A DNA stretch of 64,000 nt, from assembly GCA_036346395.1 (NCBI GenBank), contig CM070604.1, forward strand, positions 6,929,904 to 6,993,903, written 5' to 3'. The notes beneath the pieces were generated by a model. That model was given only the letters and a program-made list of their open reading frames with translations. It made no database searches and had not been told where the DNA came from. The stretch's first letter is position 1. Each line of letters begins with the position of its first letter. The position numbers and the translations under genes were made by a program. This document shows positions 34,520-46,228 of the stretch, piece by piece. The stretch comes from Hsuehochloa calcarea (taxonomy: Eukaryota > Streptophyta > Magnoliopsida > Poales > Poaceae).

Positions 34520-36870
34520 AAGTACAGATAATGTCTCTAAATCTTGATAGCAAAGACAACCGCAGCTAGCTCCAAGTTATGAGTGGGATAATTCTGCTCG
34601 TGCTTCTTTAACTGCCTCGACGCATAAGCAATCACCTTACCGTCTTGCATAAGAACGCAACCAAGACCCACTTGAGACGCATCTGAAAAGATTGTGAACC
34701 GCTTCCCTGGATCGGGAAGAGTGAGAATAGGAGAGGTCACCAACCTCTCATTCAAAGTGCAGAAACTGCGCTCACACTCATCAGTCCACTGGAATCTCAC
34801 ACATTTCTCAGTAAGCTGAGACATCGGCCTGACGATGATAGAGAAATCCTACATAAAACGCCGATAGTAACCAGCCAAACCCAAGAAACTCCTCACCTCC
34901 TTCACATTAGTCGGCCTCTTCCAATCCACCACTGTGGAGACCTTGATTGGATCAACAGCAATGCCCTGAGGATTTATCACATGACCTAGAAAACCTACTT
35001 CTGATATCCAGAACTCACATTTCTTCAACTTGGCATAGAACTTGTGCTCTCTCAAAGTTTCTAATACTAGCCTCAAGTGACGCTCATGATCCTCATTGGT
35101 CTTTGAATAGATAAGAATATCATCAATAAACACCACCACGAAGTCATCCAGATACTCGTGCAACATGTTGTTCATGGTCTCCATAAAAACGGCAGGTGCA
35201 TTTGTCAATCCAAAAGACATAACTTTGTATTCATAATGCTCATACCTGGTGGAGAAAGCAGTCTTCTCCACATTCTGCTCACGCACACGGATTTGATTAT
35301 ACCTTAACTGGAAATCGATCTTGGAGAACACTTGAGCTCCACTCAACTAATCAAACAAATCCTCAATGCGGGGCAATGTATATTTATTCTGGATCGTGAC
35401 TGCATTAAGCATGCGGTAATCAACATACATGCGCCAACTGCCATCCTTCTTCTATGTGAATAGAACAGGAGCTCCCCATGGTCATACACTACGCCTGATC
35501 AAACCTTTAGCCAACAAATCATCCAACTGCTTCTTCAACTCATCCTGAAATGGACACGTCAGTTGATATGGAGACAACGAGATGGGCCGAGTGCCCGGAA
35601 CAAGATCAATGCGAAACTCCACATCTCGCGCAAGTGGTATGCCTGGAAGCTCAGCCGGGAACACATCTGGATAATTACTAATCACTGGAATTTCCTCAAT
35701 CCGCGAAGCCACGCTCGGTTTCTTATCAAGAGCAAAAAGAAGCCCAGTTTTCATTGCACGCTGACTCGGAAACAGTCCAGCCAACATAGAAAGAAAGCGC
35801 AGAGGCGCACTCCCCTGAAAGGTCAAAGACTTACCAAACGGAGTCTGCACAGAGACTATCCTACAGAAACAGGATATCACGACTCGATAAGAGTGCAACC
35901 AATCCATGCCCAAGATGACATCGAAAGGCTCCAACTGAATGATCATCAGATTCGCTGTGAACTTCTCCACATCGATAACAATAGAGCACCCAAGACAAAC
36001 AATGGAGCTTGCAATAATACCCCCAGGAGAACTAACCAACACTGACTGAGAAATCCACTACATACTCAAGTTCACTCTCCTAGCAAACGATGTTGAAACA
36101 AACGAATAGGTAGCCCCTAAATCAAACAGGACCAAAGCATCAAACGAATCAACAAGTAAAGTACCTGTCACCACGTCAGAACGACCCGTGGACTCCGCGG
36201 TAGGCATGGCGTACACTCCAAGTGGCACCATGGTGAAAGAAGACGACGCCGGGGTGGCGAGAGCCCTGACAATCTGCTGTGGCGGTGCAGGTAAAGCCGG
36301 TTGTGAAACCTGAAGCGGTACAGGAGGTGGCGGCTGCCAGTAGTACACTACTGGAGGCGCCCAAGCTGAAGGAAGTGGCGGCGCAGGAGGGGCAGCCATC
36401 ATCTGAAAAGATCCTCGAGCAGGACCTAATGAAGAAGAAGCTGGCACAGGCTCCCACTTGATCACACTAGTGGGGTTCTGGCGACACACCCGCTCCTTGT
36501 GACCCGGTCGGCCACACTGATGGCAATCTCCTGTCCAAGAGCACTCAGCAGCACGGTGTCTATCATCGCACTTGAAACAAAGCATACCCTGCTGTAATAC
36601 CCCGGTCTGCTCGTAGTGCGGCCCATGTGGCCTATGAGGAGTTGTGAGATTAGTCCCACATTGCTTGTCTCAAGTGAGTTATAGTAGTATATAATGCCTG
36701 TTGGATCCAAACGTAGCACCTCCGGGTTAACCATTTTACATGAAGCGAGGACGAAAAGTGTAAGTGAGGTGCTATGTGTGGGCGGGTCCGCCCCACGGTG
36801 GGCTGGGCATTGTGCCGATTTTGGGTCAGAGTGTTAAACCTGCCCTGGGACAGGACAAGAGTATGCCATC
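34520..36870 (-). pseudogene. Ty3/gypsy gag-pol relic without LTRs
   Basis: Read on the minus strand the order is: gag CCHC knuckles (CFKCDDRHRAAEC, CHQCGRPGHKERVC), aspartic protease (LFDLGATYSFVS, where the usual DSGA is DLGA), reverse transcriptase (PWGAPVLF, YRMLNAVTIQNKYTLPRIED, FGLTNAPAVFM, FIDDILIYS) and RNase H start (FSDASQVGLGCVLMQDGK). It ends within the KI-x-RHYLY block near 34522. All parts from 36585 to 34537 are in one frame, interrupted by six stops (for example at 36058, 35482, 34849 and 34537) and by no frameshift. A TRIM solo LTR splits the gag part at 36593. Integrase and LTRs are missing. Confidence 0.9.
36593..36838 (+). mobile_element. TRIM solo LTR nested in the gypsy relic
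   Basis: It starts TGTAATACCCC and ends GTGTTAAA (the final C of TTACA is changed), in the opposite orientation to the TRIM at 20480. The 5-base target duplication CCTGC lies at 36588-36592 and 36839-36843. Removing it restores the gag frame upstream of CFKC. Confidence 0.9.
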
Positions 36871-37109
36871 TTTCTGAAACTTTGCACATATGCAGTTGTA
36901 CTCTTCCTTTGGTAAGTTAGTTATAACAATGTATTTTCTTGGCATGAATTCCCTTTTCTTGTAGTTTGCAGTGGGAATACTTCATATGTCTTTTCTTCAA
37001 CCACTTGTGTTACCTGCAGTCTTGTTGTATCTTTAAGCTACTTTTGAAACTTTTTGAAGATGTTTTGATTGTACAGCTCAATAGCTTGTTCCTCAATATA
37101 GTATTATGA

Positions 37110-38757
37110 TCATAGGTCCCTAGGCCTCTTAATTCTTAATTGATTGTCGTCCTTTTGCTCTGTGTTGTATATCGTGTTCATCATTCTTTCGTACTCTTTC
37201 AAGAAGCTTGTTATGCTATATTGTGGTCCAACATTGCGCTTTAACCTAGCATTTGTCCTTTCACTTCTTGCATTGCTTTGCAGAAATGGGTAGAAATATT
37301 GTTTGAAGTATACAGGTACAAATCTTTCTCTTGTGTCAAACATTATCTGAAAGTATTTGATGTGTTGCATCTGATGCTTTGTAATCATTTTTTGCCACAG
37401 ATTCTCAAATTCATTTATTGTTAGGCATTTGCTCATTATGTCTTCGAAATCCTCATGCAAGCCATCTTTTGTTGAAAAAGCTTTTGCTGCCTTCTCATAT
37501 GCCTTTTTCTTTATATGGAATATGCAATTTCTGTGATTTGTTTTTGGAAAAACATGAGCTATAGCAGTCTTCATTGATGCATCTTGAGCTGTTATTATTA
37601 TCTTAGGCTTCTTTGCACCCATAGCTGATAGGAAAGTTGTGAATGCCCATTTGAAAGTGTCTGTCGTTTCATCTGCTAAGAAACAACATCCAAAAATGCA
37701 CGTGTTTCCATGCCCTGTGATACCAATAAACGGTGCAAATGGCAAATTATATCTGTTTGTCCAATAGGTTGTGTCAAAACTAACACAATTGCCATATTCT
37801 GCATAATATGACCTTGATCTTGAATCTGTCCAGAACATGTTTTTTACTCTATTATTTTCATCCAAATAAATGTGTAATAAAAGCCTCCATCTTCTGCTTG
37901 TCTTTTATTGAAGTATTCCAACACTTGCATCATATCATTTAATGTTTCTCCCTATTCATTGTTGTTCTAACATTGCTCACGTCTTTCTTTGTGTAAGGTA
38001 ATGATGTTATTCCTCCTCGAAGCACGAAAAGGACAGCTATCATGGCTCTAGTTGGTATGTTTGCTTCTTTCAGTGTTCTTATCATCATCTTCTCCTCACC
38101 TGACATGAATTTGTGTGATGTTAAGAACCTTGTTTCTGATTTTGGGCAAAGTTTATGGTTATATTCCAAATTCAGCCTTGTTATTAACCATGTGTTTGAA
38201 TCCTCGCTGATCACCATTATGCATTGACAATATGTCCTTATTATGATATTTGATTCTCTCTCTGAGCTTTTGACATTGTCTGCATTTGATTTTTCTTGTG
38301 CTGATTTTCCAAATCTATTGCATCTAAAGGTGACTCTTGTTACTTCATGATTCTTTTCCTTGCTTGTTGTATGGTATTTGTGTGTGATAGCAATTGAGAA
38401 TCCAACAAGGAAAGCATAAAAGTTGAAGAAAGCATGTGCTTCATATGAAGATTTGAATTGCATTCCCAACTCTGGCTTACATTTGTCCTCAATCTGTGTC
38501 TCATTTTCTTGGATTGCTCTTCTTTCTTCATCCTCAAAGAATAATTCAATATCCTCTTCTGTTATGACTTCATTTGTTATGTTTTCAGCTCCCTGTTGTT
38601 CTTCATTACTTGAAGTACAATTCTCTTTTGTACTTACCTGGTCTGCCCTGTTTGTGTCTCCTTCATTTCTTGCAGTGCAATTCTCTAAGTAACTCTCTTT
38701 TTCAATGTTAGAAGTTATGATTGTGTAGTTGTTTGTACCCTTACCATCATCTTAATG
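37110..38757 (-). pseudogene. FAR1/MULE-type transposase
   Basis: The minus strand encodes, in order, an acidic N-terminus (about 38757-38470), a FAR1-type DNA-binding domain (GMQFKSSYEAHAFFNFYA to YNHKLCP, Cys/His-containing) and the MULE DDE domain. The catalytic core reads CVSFDTTYWTNRYNLPFAPF (first Asp), IITAQDASMKTAI (second Asp), the C-terminal Cys/His patch NHRNCIFHIKKKA and ARSERTNA (Glu). Two or more frame slips between 37945 and 37855 separate the DNA-binding and DDE parts (NREKH then stop, then LDENNRVKNM), so no full protein can be made. The C-terminus stops early at RIKRPRDL. It is convergent with the Ulp1-like gene, the arrangement known in Kaonashi (KI) MULEs of rice. Confidence 0.88.
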
Positions 38758-41700
38758 CTGTAAATGGTTAAGATATTTGCAAAGTTACCATCATCATCAC
38801 ATACCTTCCTTATTGCTATTTTTTATCATTTAACTTGAAGAAGGACTATAAGGCTTACCTGGCAGTTTTCCTCATGTCCAAATATGTCAAGTTGCCAGTG
38901 ATTTTCATTACCTTCTTTTGTAGTTACTGTTACAGATTGATTCAATGAATCCTGCAAATATAAAGCTCATCATGTTTTGTTTGAATTCTCTGATAAATTT
39001 AATAGTCAATGATATTTACATACCATAGTATTGTCTTGAAAAATCATTGCAATGTGTCTCTTTTGTGTAGTCATTGTTGATTCTACTACTTGTCAATGTC
39101 ATAGAGTTCTGCAAAGATAGCATCAATTAATATTTTGAGAAATGTTTTATCTTATATTTTGTTCACAGTTTTACCTTAAATTTTTCTGGAGCATTTAGTA
39201 GACCAGTGTAATTCACATTGTCAAGGGTAGTTTGTTCTGATTTGGTCAAGGGTAGCAAATTATATTATGTTCTTTTTAACATCATTTCTATCTCAAGCAA
39301 AAGGTTCCTTGTATTCAGTTCAGCATAGTGGACTGTGATACAGGAATACCCATGGTAATTAAGATTTGATAGGTCACAAGTATATGCACATTCATTCTCA
39401 CATTAACAATGTATGACTACTGTGATCTAGCCATTCTGGTTGATGTTGTCACATCTAAGGATTTTACAAGTGACTGCATATCCTCCTGGTTACTGTGATC
39501 TAGCCAATTTGTTCCTCCTAGTTGCTTCTATGTAGATTTCATTGATATTTTTTTTTGGATACTTGCATTTCAGAACATCAATAGTACACATTAGTATTAG
39601 ATTAAGCATGTGGAGTAAACCCCCTTCATAATCTGTATCTCTATTATTTTTTGTATCTTGGGGGGTTTAACTAGATTCTGTTAAGTTTTTTTTTTGTCTT
39701 TTTTAGGGTTCCCCATGGTTCTTTTCATCTTTGTCTTGGTTTGTAGAATTTTTGTTATTTTCTAAATCATACTTCAGACCAAACATGTCTCAGGTGTCTT
39801 GGATTATATTATGTCTTAACATTGTTCGTTTTTCAGAGCATGGGTCTGATATTAAGCTTTTCACTAAATCTAGTTATTGCTGGTGAATTAGATCATTGAT
39901 CCAGCTACTAATAAAGGACGTTTTTATGATGCAGATTATGATTAAATGAAAGAACAGAGAGAGATCACAGTCGCATCATACATTCTGATCCAGCAACCGT
40001 AGGAGGGGAAAATCCAGCGACAATAGGTTTAGTGGCGTATCTTTTTCTGCTACTTCCCTGATTCAACTTTTTCTGCTTCTTTCATGAGTTGGCCCTTCTG
40101 TTTTTTTTATCTGTTTCTTCCATGAGTTGGCTCTTCTGAATTTTTTTGATCTATTATGTTCGTTCGATTCATGCAGATTGCAGTTTACCTTTTCTGTTTT
40201 TCGTTCTTTCTTGGCTGCCAAGTTAGGCCTTTTTAGCTTGATGGGCTTTGAACCCACATACGCTTTTGTTTATTTGTAATTTGAAATGTCAAAAATGGGC
40301 AAAAAGAAACAATAAAATATGCACAAATCTGGACCACGAATGGGCCTCTCATCAAAGCGGGTTTTTCAGTTTCGTGGAAGTTAATTTTTGACCCGTTAGG
40401 ACTAATCTGCTCAATAGTAGAGAAATCTGATCTCATCCCTTAGATAACAATTCTACAGTCTACAATGCGATTGTTTTGAGCTCAACAAAATAGTTGAATG
40501 TTTACTAGACAGTTCCTTAAATTATAGGGTCACACCGCTGAAAATCTCACTTTCGGGGCGTATCCTTTAAGCCAAAACAACATGGTCTCGATCGTAGCAC
40601 CCGTTAAACATCGATGTGTATAGCTGCCAATCCGGTTCACAGGAACTAGACTTGCCAGGTTTCAAATCGCGGACTAGAACACCTGCCAGTACAAATCTTG
40701 CTCAGATAGACTAGTTTCAAACGCAACACTCAGAATTTGTTCTAATTTGCAATGTAGTAGTATCAATCTCACAATCTGCATGCTGGCTGGAGCAACTTTG
40801 GAAATCAACGGCTGCTCTGCTCCAACAAGGAAGAAGACGGCCGGCTGCAGGTACGTAAACCTAACCGACCAGGTTCCGTTTCCGTTTCCATCTACATTTC
40901 CATTTCCATTACGGCGAATGCGGCCCAAATCTCCGGTCCCCGGAGCCGAAGAAGAAAGGAAAACGTCGGCGTCAATGGCTGCGTTGACCACCAAACCTTC
41001 AAACCCCAGCCACTCATTCGTTCCCAGTCACCCTGCATGGATCAGCAATGGAAGATGGTGTTTGACTTTGCCGCATTTCTTTTAGAAAAAAGTAGCACAT
41101 GCATGGATCAGATGTTTTGGTCGTTGGTCACCCTGCTGTGCATGCAAGCATGCTTGGCCACACCATGAAAAGCTTATATATTTCGTGGGCTGGCGTTGAC
41201 CTCCCAAGAGTCAGGAGCAGCTAGCACGTATATACCGTTGAAATTGACCCGGTGTGAACCTTGGAAATTAATGTGCATATTTATGGCCGTAAGAAAGTCA
41301 GCCCTGAAATAGGGGGAAATCCAAACGCTTTTGTGTCAACGGTCCTGGTTCGGTGCCTAACGTCAAACGGCTCAAGGAAGCTTCAAATGCTCCTACCTAA
41401 TTTCGTCGATTCTCTTCTCCAAAAAATAGGATCGATTCTCCGTTAGCTCTCAATCTAATGGCTCTTCTCCTCTGAAAACATTCTGAGATTCTGCCACGTG
41501 CTACAAACCACGGAGCCTGGGTCTTTGAATTGAACGATTCTGACAATGGCTCTTGAATTATTATTTTTTCTCAAAAAAAATTAAGAGGCACGCTTAATGC
41601 CTCAAGAGCTACAGAGTACTTGAGATTGCCAACATGCTCATACATGAATAGATGAGAAAATGTTCAAGATTTTGCATGCATTATGACCATCAAACCTTTG

Positions 41701-42592
41701 CCTTGCGAGGCAAGCGACCGGCCTGCTCCAATTGCCATCAACGACAGGTCAGCTTTTGAATTGGCCAAACTTACTACTAAACTTCTACAATAATCATCTC
41801 CCTATCTTAATTAGCCGATTTCAGTAGTAGTAGGTATATATGGCCTAGTGCTAGGCACCCAAAAAGGAAAAAAATAAATCTTTTCATCGCCGTCTAACAA
41901 AACCAATTTTGTTTCTCTCTTATCCCTACCATGTTTCAATTGCGTAACATGCTCGCCGCGCGCGCAACACTTCCAAACGTGAGAGAACTGTACTTGGGAT
42001 AAGCAGCACACTAGCAGAGTAGCACGTGAAGCACGAGTTTCACGTGCTCCATCGAAGAGGCCGGGGAAGGCAAGGGACTAAGCGAGAATCTCCATGTGTT
42101 CATCGTGGCTGTTATTAAAGCAGAGAGGTAGCTTTGCCGATCGGTACTGATGGCTCTGTTGGTTGGTCGGTCGGTCGACCACGATGCACAGAGGGATGCC
42201 GCATATAATATGCCTTTGTTTACGGGACACGGCTAGCGTCCCAATGTATAGTGGGAGGCTTCTGATTTAAAATAGTTGATCTAGGTGCAACAAAAATCGA
42301 TGAGATATAATAATTATTTAGTAAATTTGTAACAAAAATTTTATCTGATGCAACAAATTTTTCAACTCGAAGAAACAAGCACGGGTTCCACGGTTGCAAC
42401 AAATAGACATCCCTAGCGTAACAAAAAATTCACTTTTGTGCAACAAATCAAAAATATCATTGGAACAAAAAAAAACCTTTTTAACGCAACATTTGATGCA
42501 ACAACAACACAACAATACAAAATACTATGTACAACATTTCTAGTCAATTGTTCCAATAAATTTAGTAAGCGTCTGCAACAAATCATACCTGG
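38758..42592. other. Gene-free stretch (5' part of the MULE and beyond)
   Basis: 38758-40000 is AT-rich and probably holds the untranslated leader and introns of the transposase gene. 40450-42250 has no recognisable coding region; (TTTCCR) hexamers occur at 40876-40915. 42280-42590 is unusually dense in CAACAA on the plus strand, as in some rice DNA transposons. Confidence 0.4.
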
Positions 42593-43053
42593 GTGAAGCT
42601 AGTGTGGTGCATGGAGATGACGTCCAATGCCTACATCGACGGCGTCATGGCGCTCGCCAACCACGACCTTGCGGGGGTAGGTGGACGTCGCTGAGCTCCT
42701 CTCTGCCATGGCCGATGGATGGAACACACAGCTTGTCATCGAGGCGCTGAACATTTCGGTTTCCTCCTCCTCGGGCCGCCCCGCCGCTGTGAGCCGCGCC
42801 CTCGCCACCGCCACACGGGAAGGGGCTACGCATGCTTGTTCCTGGACGAGGGCTCCACGGCAGCGGAGAGGCAGATGAGGCGATGTCGGGGCTGGAGGGC
42901 GTGGACCTCCCAGTGATCGACGTGCGGTCACGGGACGAGGCAGTGGTGCTGGGGCGGCCAGTCGCGAGCGAGGGGATGGTGGTGGGGGTGGTGCGCCATG
43001 CCGGTGGGAGGCAGTGCGGCGTGACGGCGCTGACGGCTGGGACAACACGATGA
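42593..43053 (+). pseudogene. DUF1442-family gene fragment
   Basis: The reading VKLVWCMEMTSNAYIDGV, then DVAELLSAMADGWNTQLVIE, then GRGYACLFLDE, then SGLEGVDLPVIDVRSRDEAV and MVVGVVRHAGGRQ follows the order of plant DUF1442 proteins (MKLVW...AY-DxV, DVAEL-SAMA-GWNAxLxVE, GVDxLVVDxRRRD, RGMVVVRH). The pieces lie in different frames, so at least three frameshifts and one stop (TGA near 42687) have accumulated, and the first codon is GTG instead of ATG. DUF1442 proteins are methyltransferase-like proteins of unknown role. High GC against AT-rich, CAACAA-dense flanks suggests a captured or retained gene piece. Confidence 0.6.
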
Positions 43054-45060
43054 TGGGGCTGGAGATGCAAAAACGGAAGAAAGGTGCAGAGACGACAGAT
43101 GGATAAGGATGTTTTTTTTTCCTCTAGTGTGTTTTCAATGGACGAAACGTACGATGAGAGGAAAACATCGGACGTAGTACAATAATCATTATCCTTGTTT
43201 ATTTGTTTATGTATCGTACCGGCACCAACTAACTAACTAGAAAAGAACAATACATGAAGCATAACAGCCGGATGCCGATGTCATGGCGTATGCTACGTAT
43301 ATCCGTGATTACCTTGCTTGGTACGTTCTTCATTATATCCCGTGATAGCACGTGCGTCCTTGCTGGTTGCAGTCGAGGCATGCCTCTAAACTTTGTTTAC
43401 CCCGTGACAGCACGTGCGTCCTTGCTGGTCATGTGTATTTTTTATATATCAAGGCATGCCTCTAAACTTTCTTTATCAGTAGTACTAGTACTCTTTCTTT
43501 CTTTTTTGCGAGGAAGTAGTGCTAGTACTTTTAACGCAAAGAATTCTCTGGATCCTGCCTGCAGAAACCTCAGCCACTAATTTCCTCGGTCTACAGCTAA
43601 CTTGGCATTTTCAGTGGACAAACCGATATCAAGCTGCAAATTAACTCTAAAAAACATTAATTCCAACATGGAAAGTGGATAAAACTTATTCTACCGGGTT
43701 GGAGAATGATCAATTCCAACATAGAGGCAATTCTACGGCAATACATACATCAGGACATCACCGTCAGAGCTGGACTCGTTCAGTTCGTCTTCGGTTAAGA
43801 TCAACTCCCCCAGTCAGCCGGTCAGAGCGCGCGCGCGCGTCAACGATGCACGCACGCACGAGTCACGACGGCACGAGTAAACAGAAATAAAGCAAAATTA
43901 ATCTGGGTAAAGCAAACAAAGACGCAGGCAAGTTGGGGTTAGTTAACCGATCAGAGCTAGCTAGCTAGCCGCCGGCCCGCCGCCGCAGGGAGGAAAAGTA
44001 TGGCGAAATTGACACGGGCTGAATTTGCCTGGAAAGGCAAGACCCCGCGCGCGCGACGACGCCGACAACGCCCTGTGAACGCACGCCTAGCCCGGCGGAA
44101 CAGTGGCAATCGCGGCTGGCCCTTTCGCGTGCGGCTTAATCACCTGCCGTTTTCGCCCTCTAGAAGGGGGGAGATTAATTAAATGAGCGCATGCCTATCC
44201 CCTTGGTCGTTGCCTCGTCGGGGAAGCGGATCCACTTAGACAAATTAGAGCATGTGCACATGTGTGAAGTTAGCTGTCTGTAAGTTTTAACACGTAAGAT
44301 ACGAGATGATGTGGAGGAGAGAGGTGGGGCGTAGAGAATTGGGTCGTCTCTCATGCTGTAATCCAGGAGCTATTTATAAAGATACGTAAAAAGATAACTC
44401 GTTATAGCAGCTTTCTTTAATACTGTCTATAGATGACATAGATAAATCTATAGTCAACAATTGTATATACCATTATACATGCTGTTGGAAGCGTTCGGAG
44501 CCATCGGATGAACCAACAAACTGCCTGGATGTGATGGGCGATAAATCTCCAATTGATCACGAGATGTTCAATTTCTTGTGTACCATGATTCAAACCGTCC
44601 GATTCCGATCCAACTGTCTACCAAGGAGGCGGTTGGTGACTCAGCTCTGTAAAGTAAAGAGGATCCGAATCCGGTGAGCGGCGAGTCTGAGTGGGCCGTT
44701 ACGTGATGTTGTTTTAGCTGCACCTACGAGAAGCACAGGACGAAAGAATTAACCACTAACCTTTTACATATTACTTGTAGTCGTAGGTTGTCCAGGAAAA
44801 CAAAAGGACAAGTATCTCTGGATCAGAACTATTTCCGTAAACCGAGATGCACAAGGATGGCATGCATGCATCAATATAAACAACCCAGAGACTTCCTGTC
44901 CAAGACTAGCACGACAAATGACATGCACGCAGCACTAGACTAACAGAGCACGCCTAGCAGGCGTCGCTCGAGCCGTACAAGAGTGGGTGGAGTGGTAGTT
45001 GTCGAGCGGTATGGACTACGGGCGCGCGCGCCCACGGGTTAATTACTACTCGATTGAGTC
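43054..45060. other. Gene-free stretch
   Basis: No coding region is supported. A block with GACAGCACGTGCGTCCTTGC near 43405 is a second copy of a block near 43343. Mixed GC-rich sequence with CGCG runs is present at 43820-44110. Confidence 0.4.
43339..43475. repeat. Imperfect tandem duplication
   Basis: The unit CCGTGATAGCACGTGCGTCC...GGCATGCCTCTAAACTTT at about 43339-43400 is repeated at about 43401-43475 with a 17-base AT-rich insertion in the second copy. Confidence 0.75.
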
Positions 45061-45084
45061 CAAAACACTGTTACAAGATAGGTT

Positions 45085-46105
45085 ATAATAAACACATCAT
45101 CACATACGGTTTCTTTAGAATTGGTTCCATATTGTATTTATCACAAATGATTCCAAAAGAATTGTCTGTGATACCTAATTATTACAGACGGTTTGTAAAT
45201 AGAACCGTCTGTGAATATCTGTGATAATTCATGTCTGTGATAATTCGGTTTTTAAGAAGAATCGTATGTGATAATCTCGGACACCAGACAGTTTTTCTTA
45301 AAAACTGTATGTGAATTTACAAACCGTCTGTGATATTGATACATCGAGACGGTTTCAAATAAGAAATGTCTATGATACTTTTGTTTTTGTTGGGCGGGAA
45401 CGAAAATTTGGACTTAATGAGCGGACTGTCGAAACTCGTTTTATATTAACGAGTCTCCTCACACCTCACACCTCCTTCTCCTCCTCTACCATCTCTTCTC
45501 CTCACACCTTGCGCTTCGGCCTCCCCTGAGTTCATCGTCCGCGCCTCCTCCACCTCGCCCCGACCTAATCGTCGTCGGTCTCTCCCGACCTCATAGCCCA
45601 CGGGCTTCCCTCAACATCGTCGCCCCCTGTCTCTTCCGTCTCGCCCCGACCTCCACCTCACATCGTCACCCCCGCCCTACTCCTCCACTTCGTCGCCCCG
45701 GCCTCGTTATTGTCGGCCTCCCCCGACCTCGTCGGACACAGCTTCCCTCGACATCGTTGCCCCCGGCCTCCACCTCACATCGTGCACTGTCCGATAAAAA
45801 TAGCCATAACTTCTGCATATGAACTCGGATTGCGACGTTCTTTAGTTCATTGAAAAGCTAACGAAAAGTTCAATCTAAAAATCAATAAGCTCATATAAAA
45901 TTCATTCGCAAGGCTCCAGACAAAGTGAAACCCCCCCAAAAAAAAGTTATTTAGGGGCTCAAAACAGCATTCGAAGTTTCAGCACCTGTTTTTTTTTGTA
46001 ATAGAAAAAACTATCATAGACGGTTCTAAACTATAACCGTCTGTGAAAAAGTTATCACAACCGTCTGTGATAATCAATTACCAAGGACGATTCATGTTCA
46101 AAATC
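45085..46105. mobile_element. CACTA-like fragment with AACCGTCTGTGA subterminal repeats
   Basis: The 45110-45350 and 45995-46110 parts are full of direct and inverted copies of CACAGACGGTT / AACCGTCTGTG, the same subterminal motif as the CACTA elements at 51862 and 53681. The middle (45450-45780) is GC-rich and pyrimidine-rich. Clear CACTA termini and a target duplication are not visible, so the element is probably truncated or diverged. Confidence 0.55.
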
Positions 46106-46228
46106 GTCTATAATATGATATGAGTCGCCATGATGACCTCTGTGATTTGGTGATTTGATGGTCCTCTAGTCTATAATATGATATGAGTCGCCATGATGAG
46201 TGAAATTTGGTGATTTGATGGTCCAAGT
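46106..46228. repeat. 63-bp tandem duplication
   Basis: The unit GTCTATAATATGATATGAGT... starts at 46106 and again at 46169 with a few differences at its end. Confidence 0.9.

Noticed and set aside
19952..40450. Terminal inverted repeats of the Mutator-like element
   Set aside because: I compared both outer regions by eye and found only short chance matches, so exact transposon borders are not claimed.
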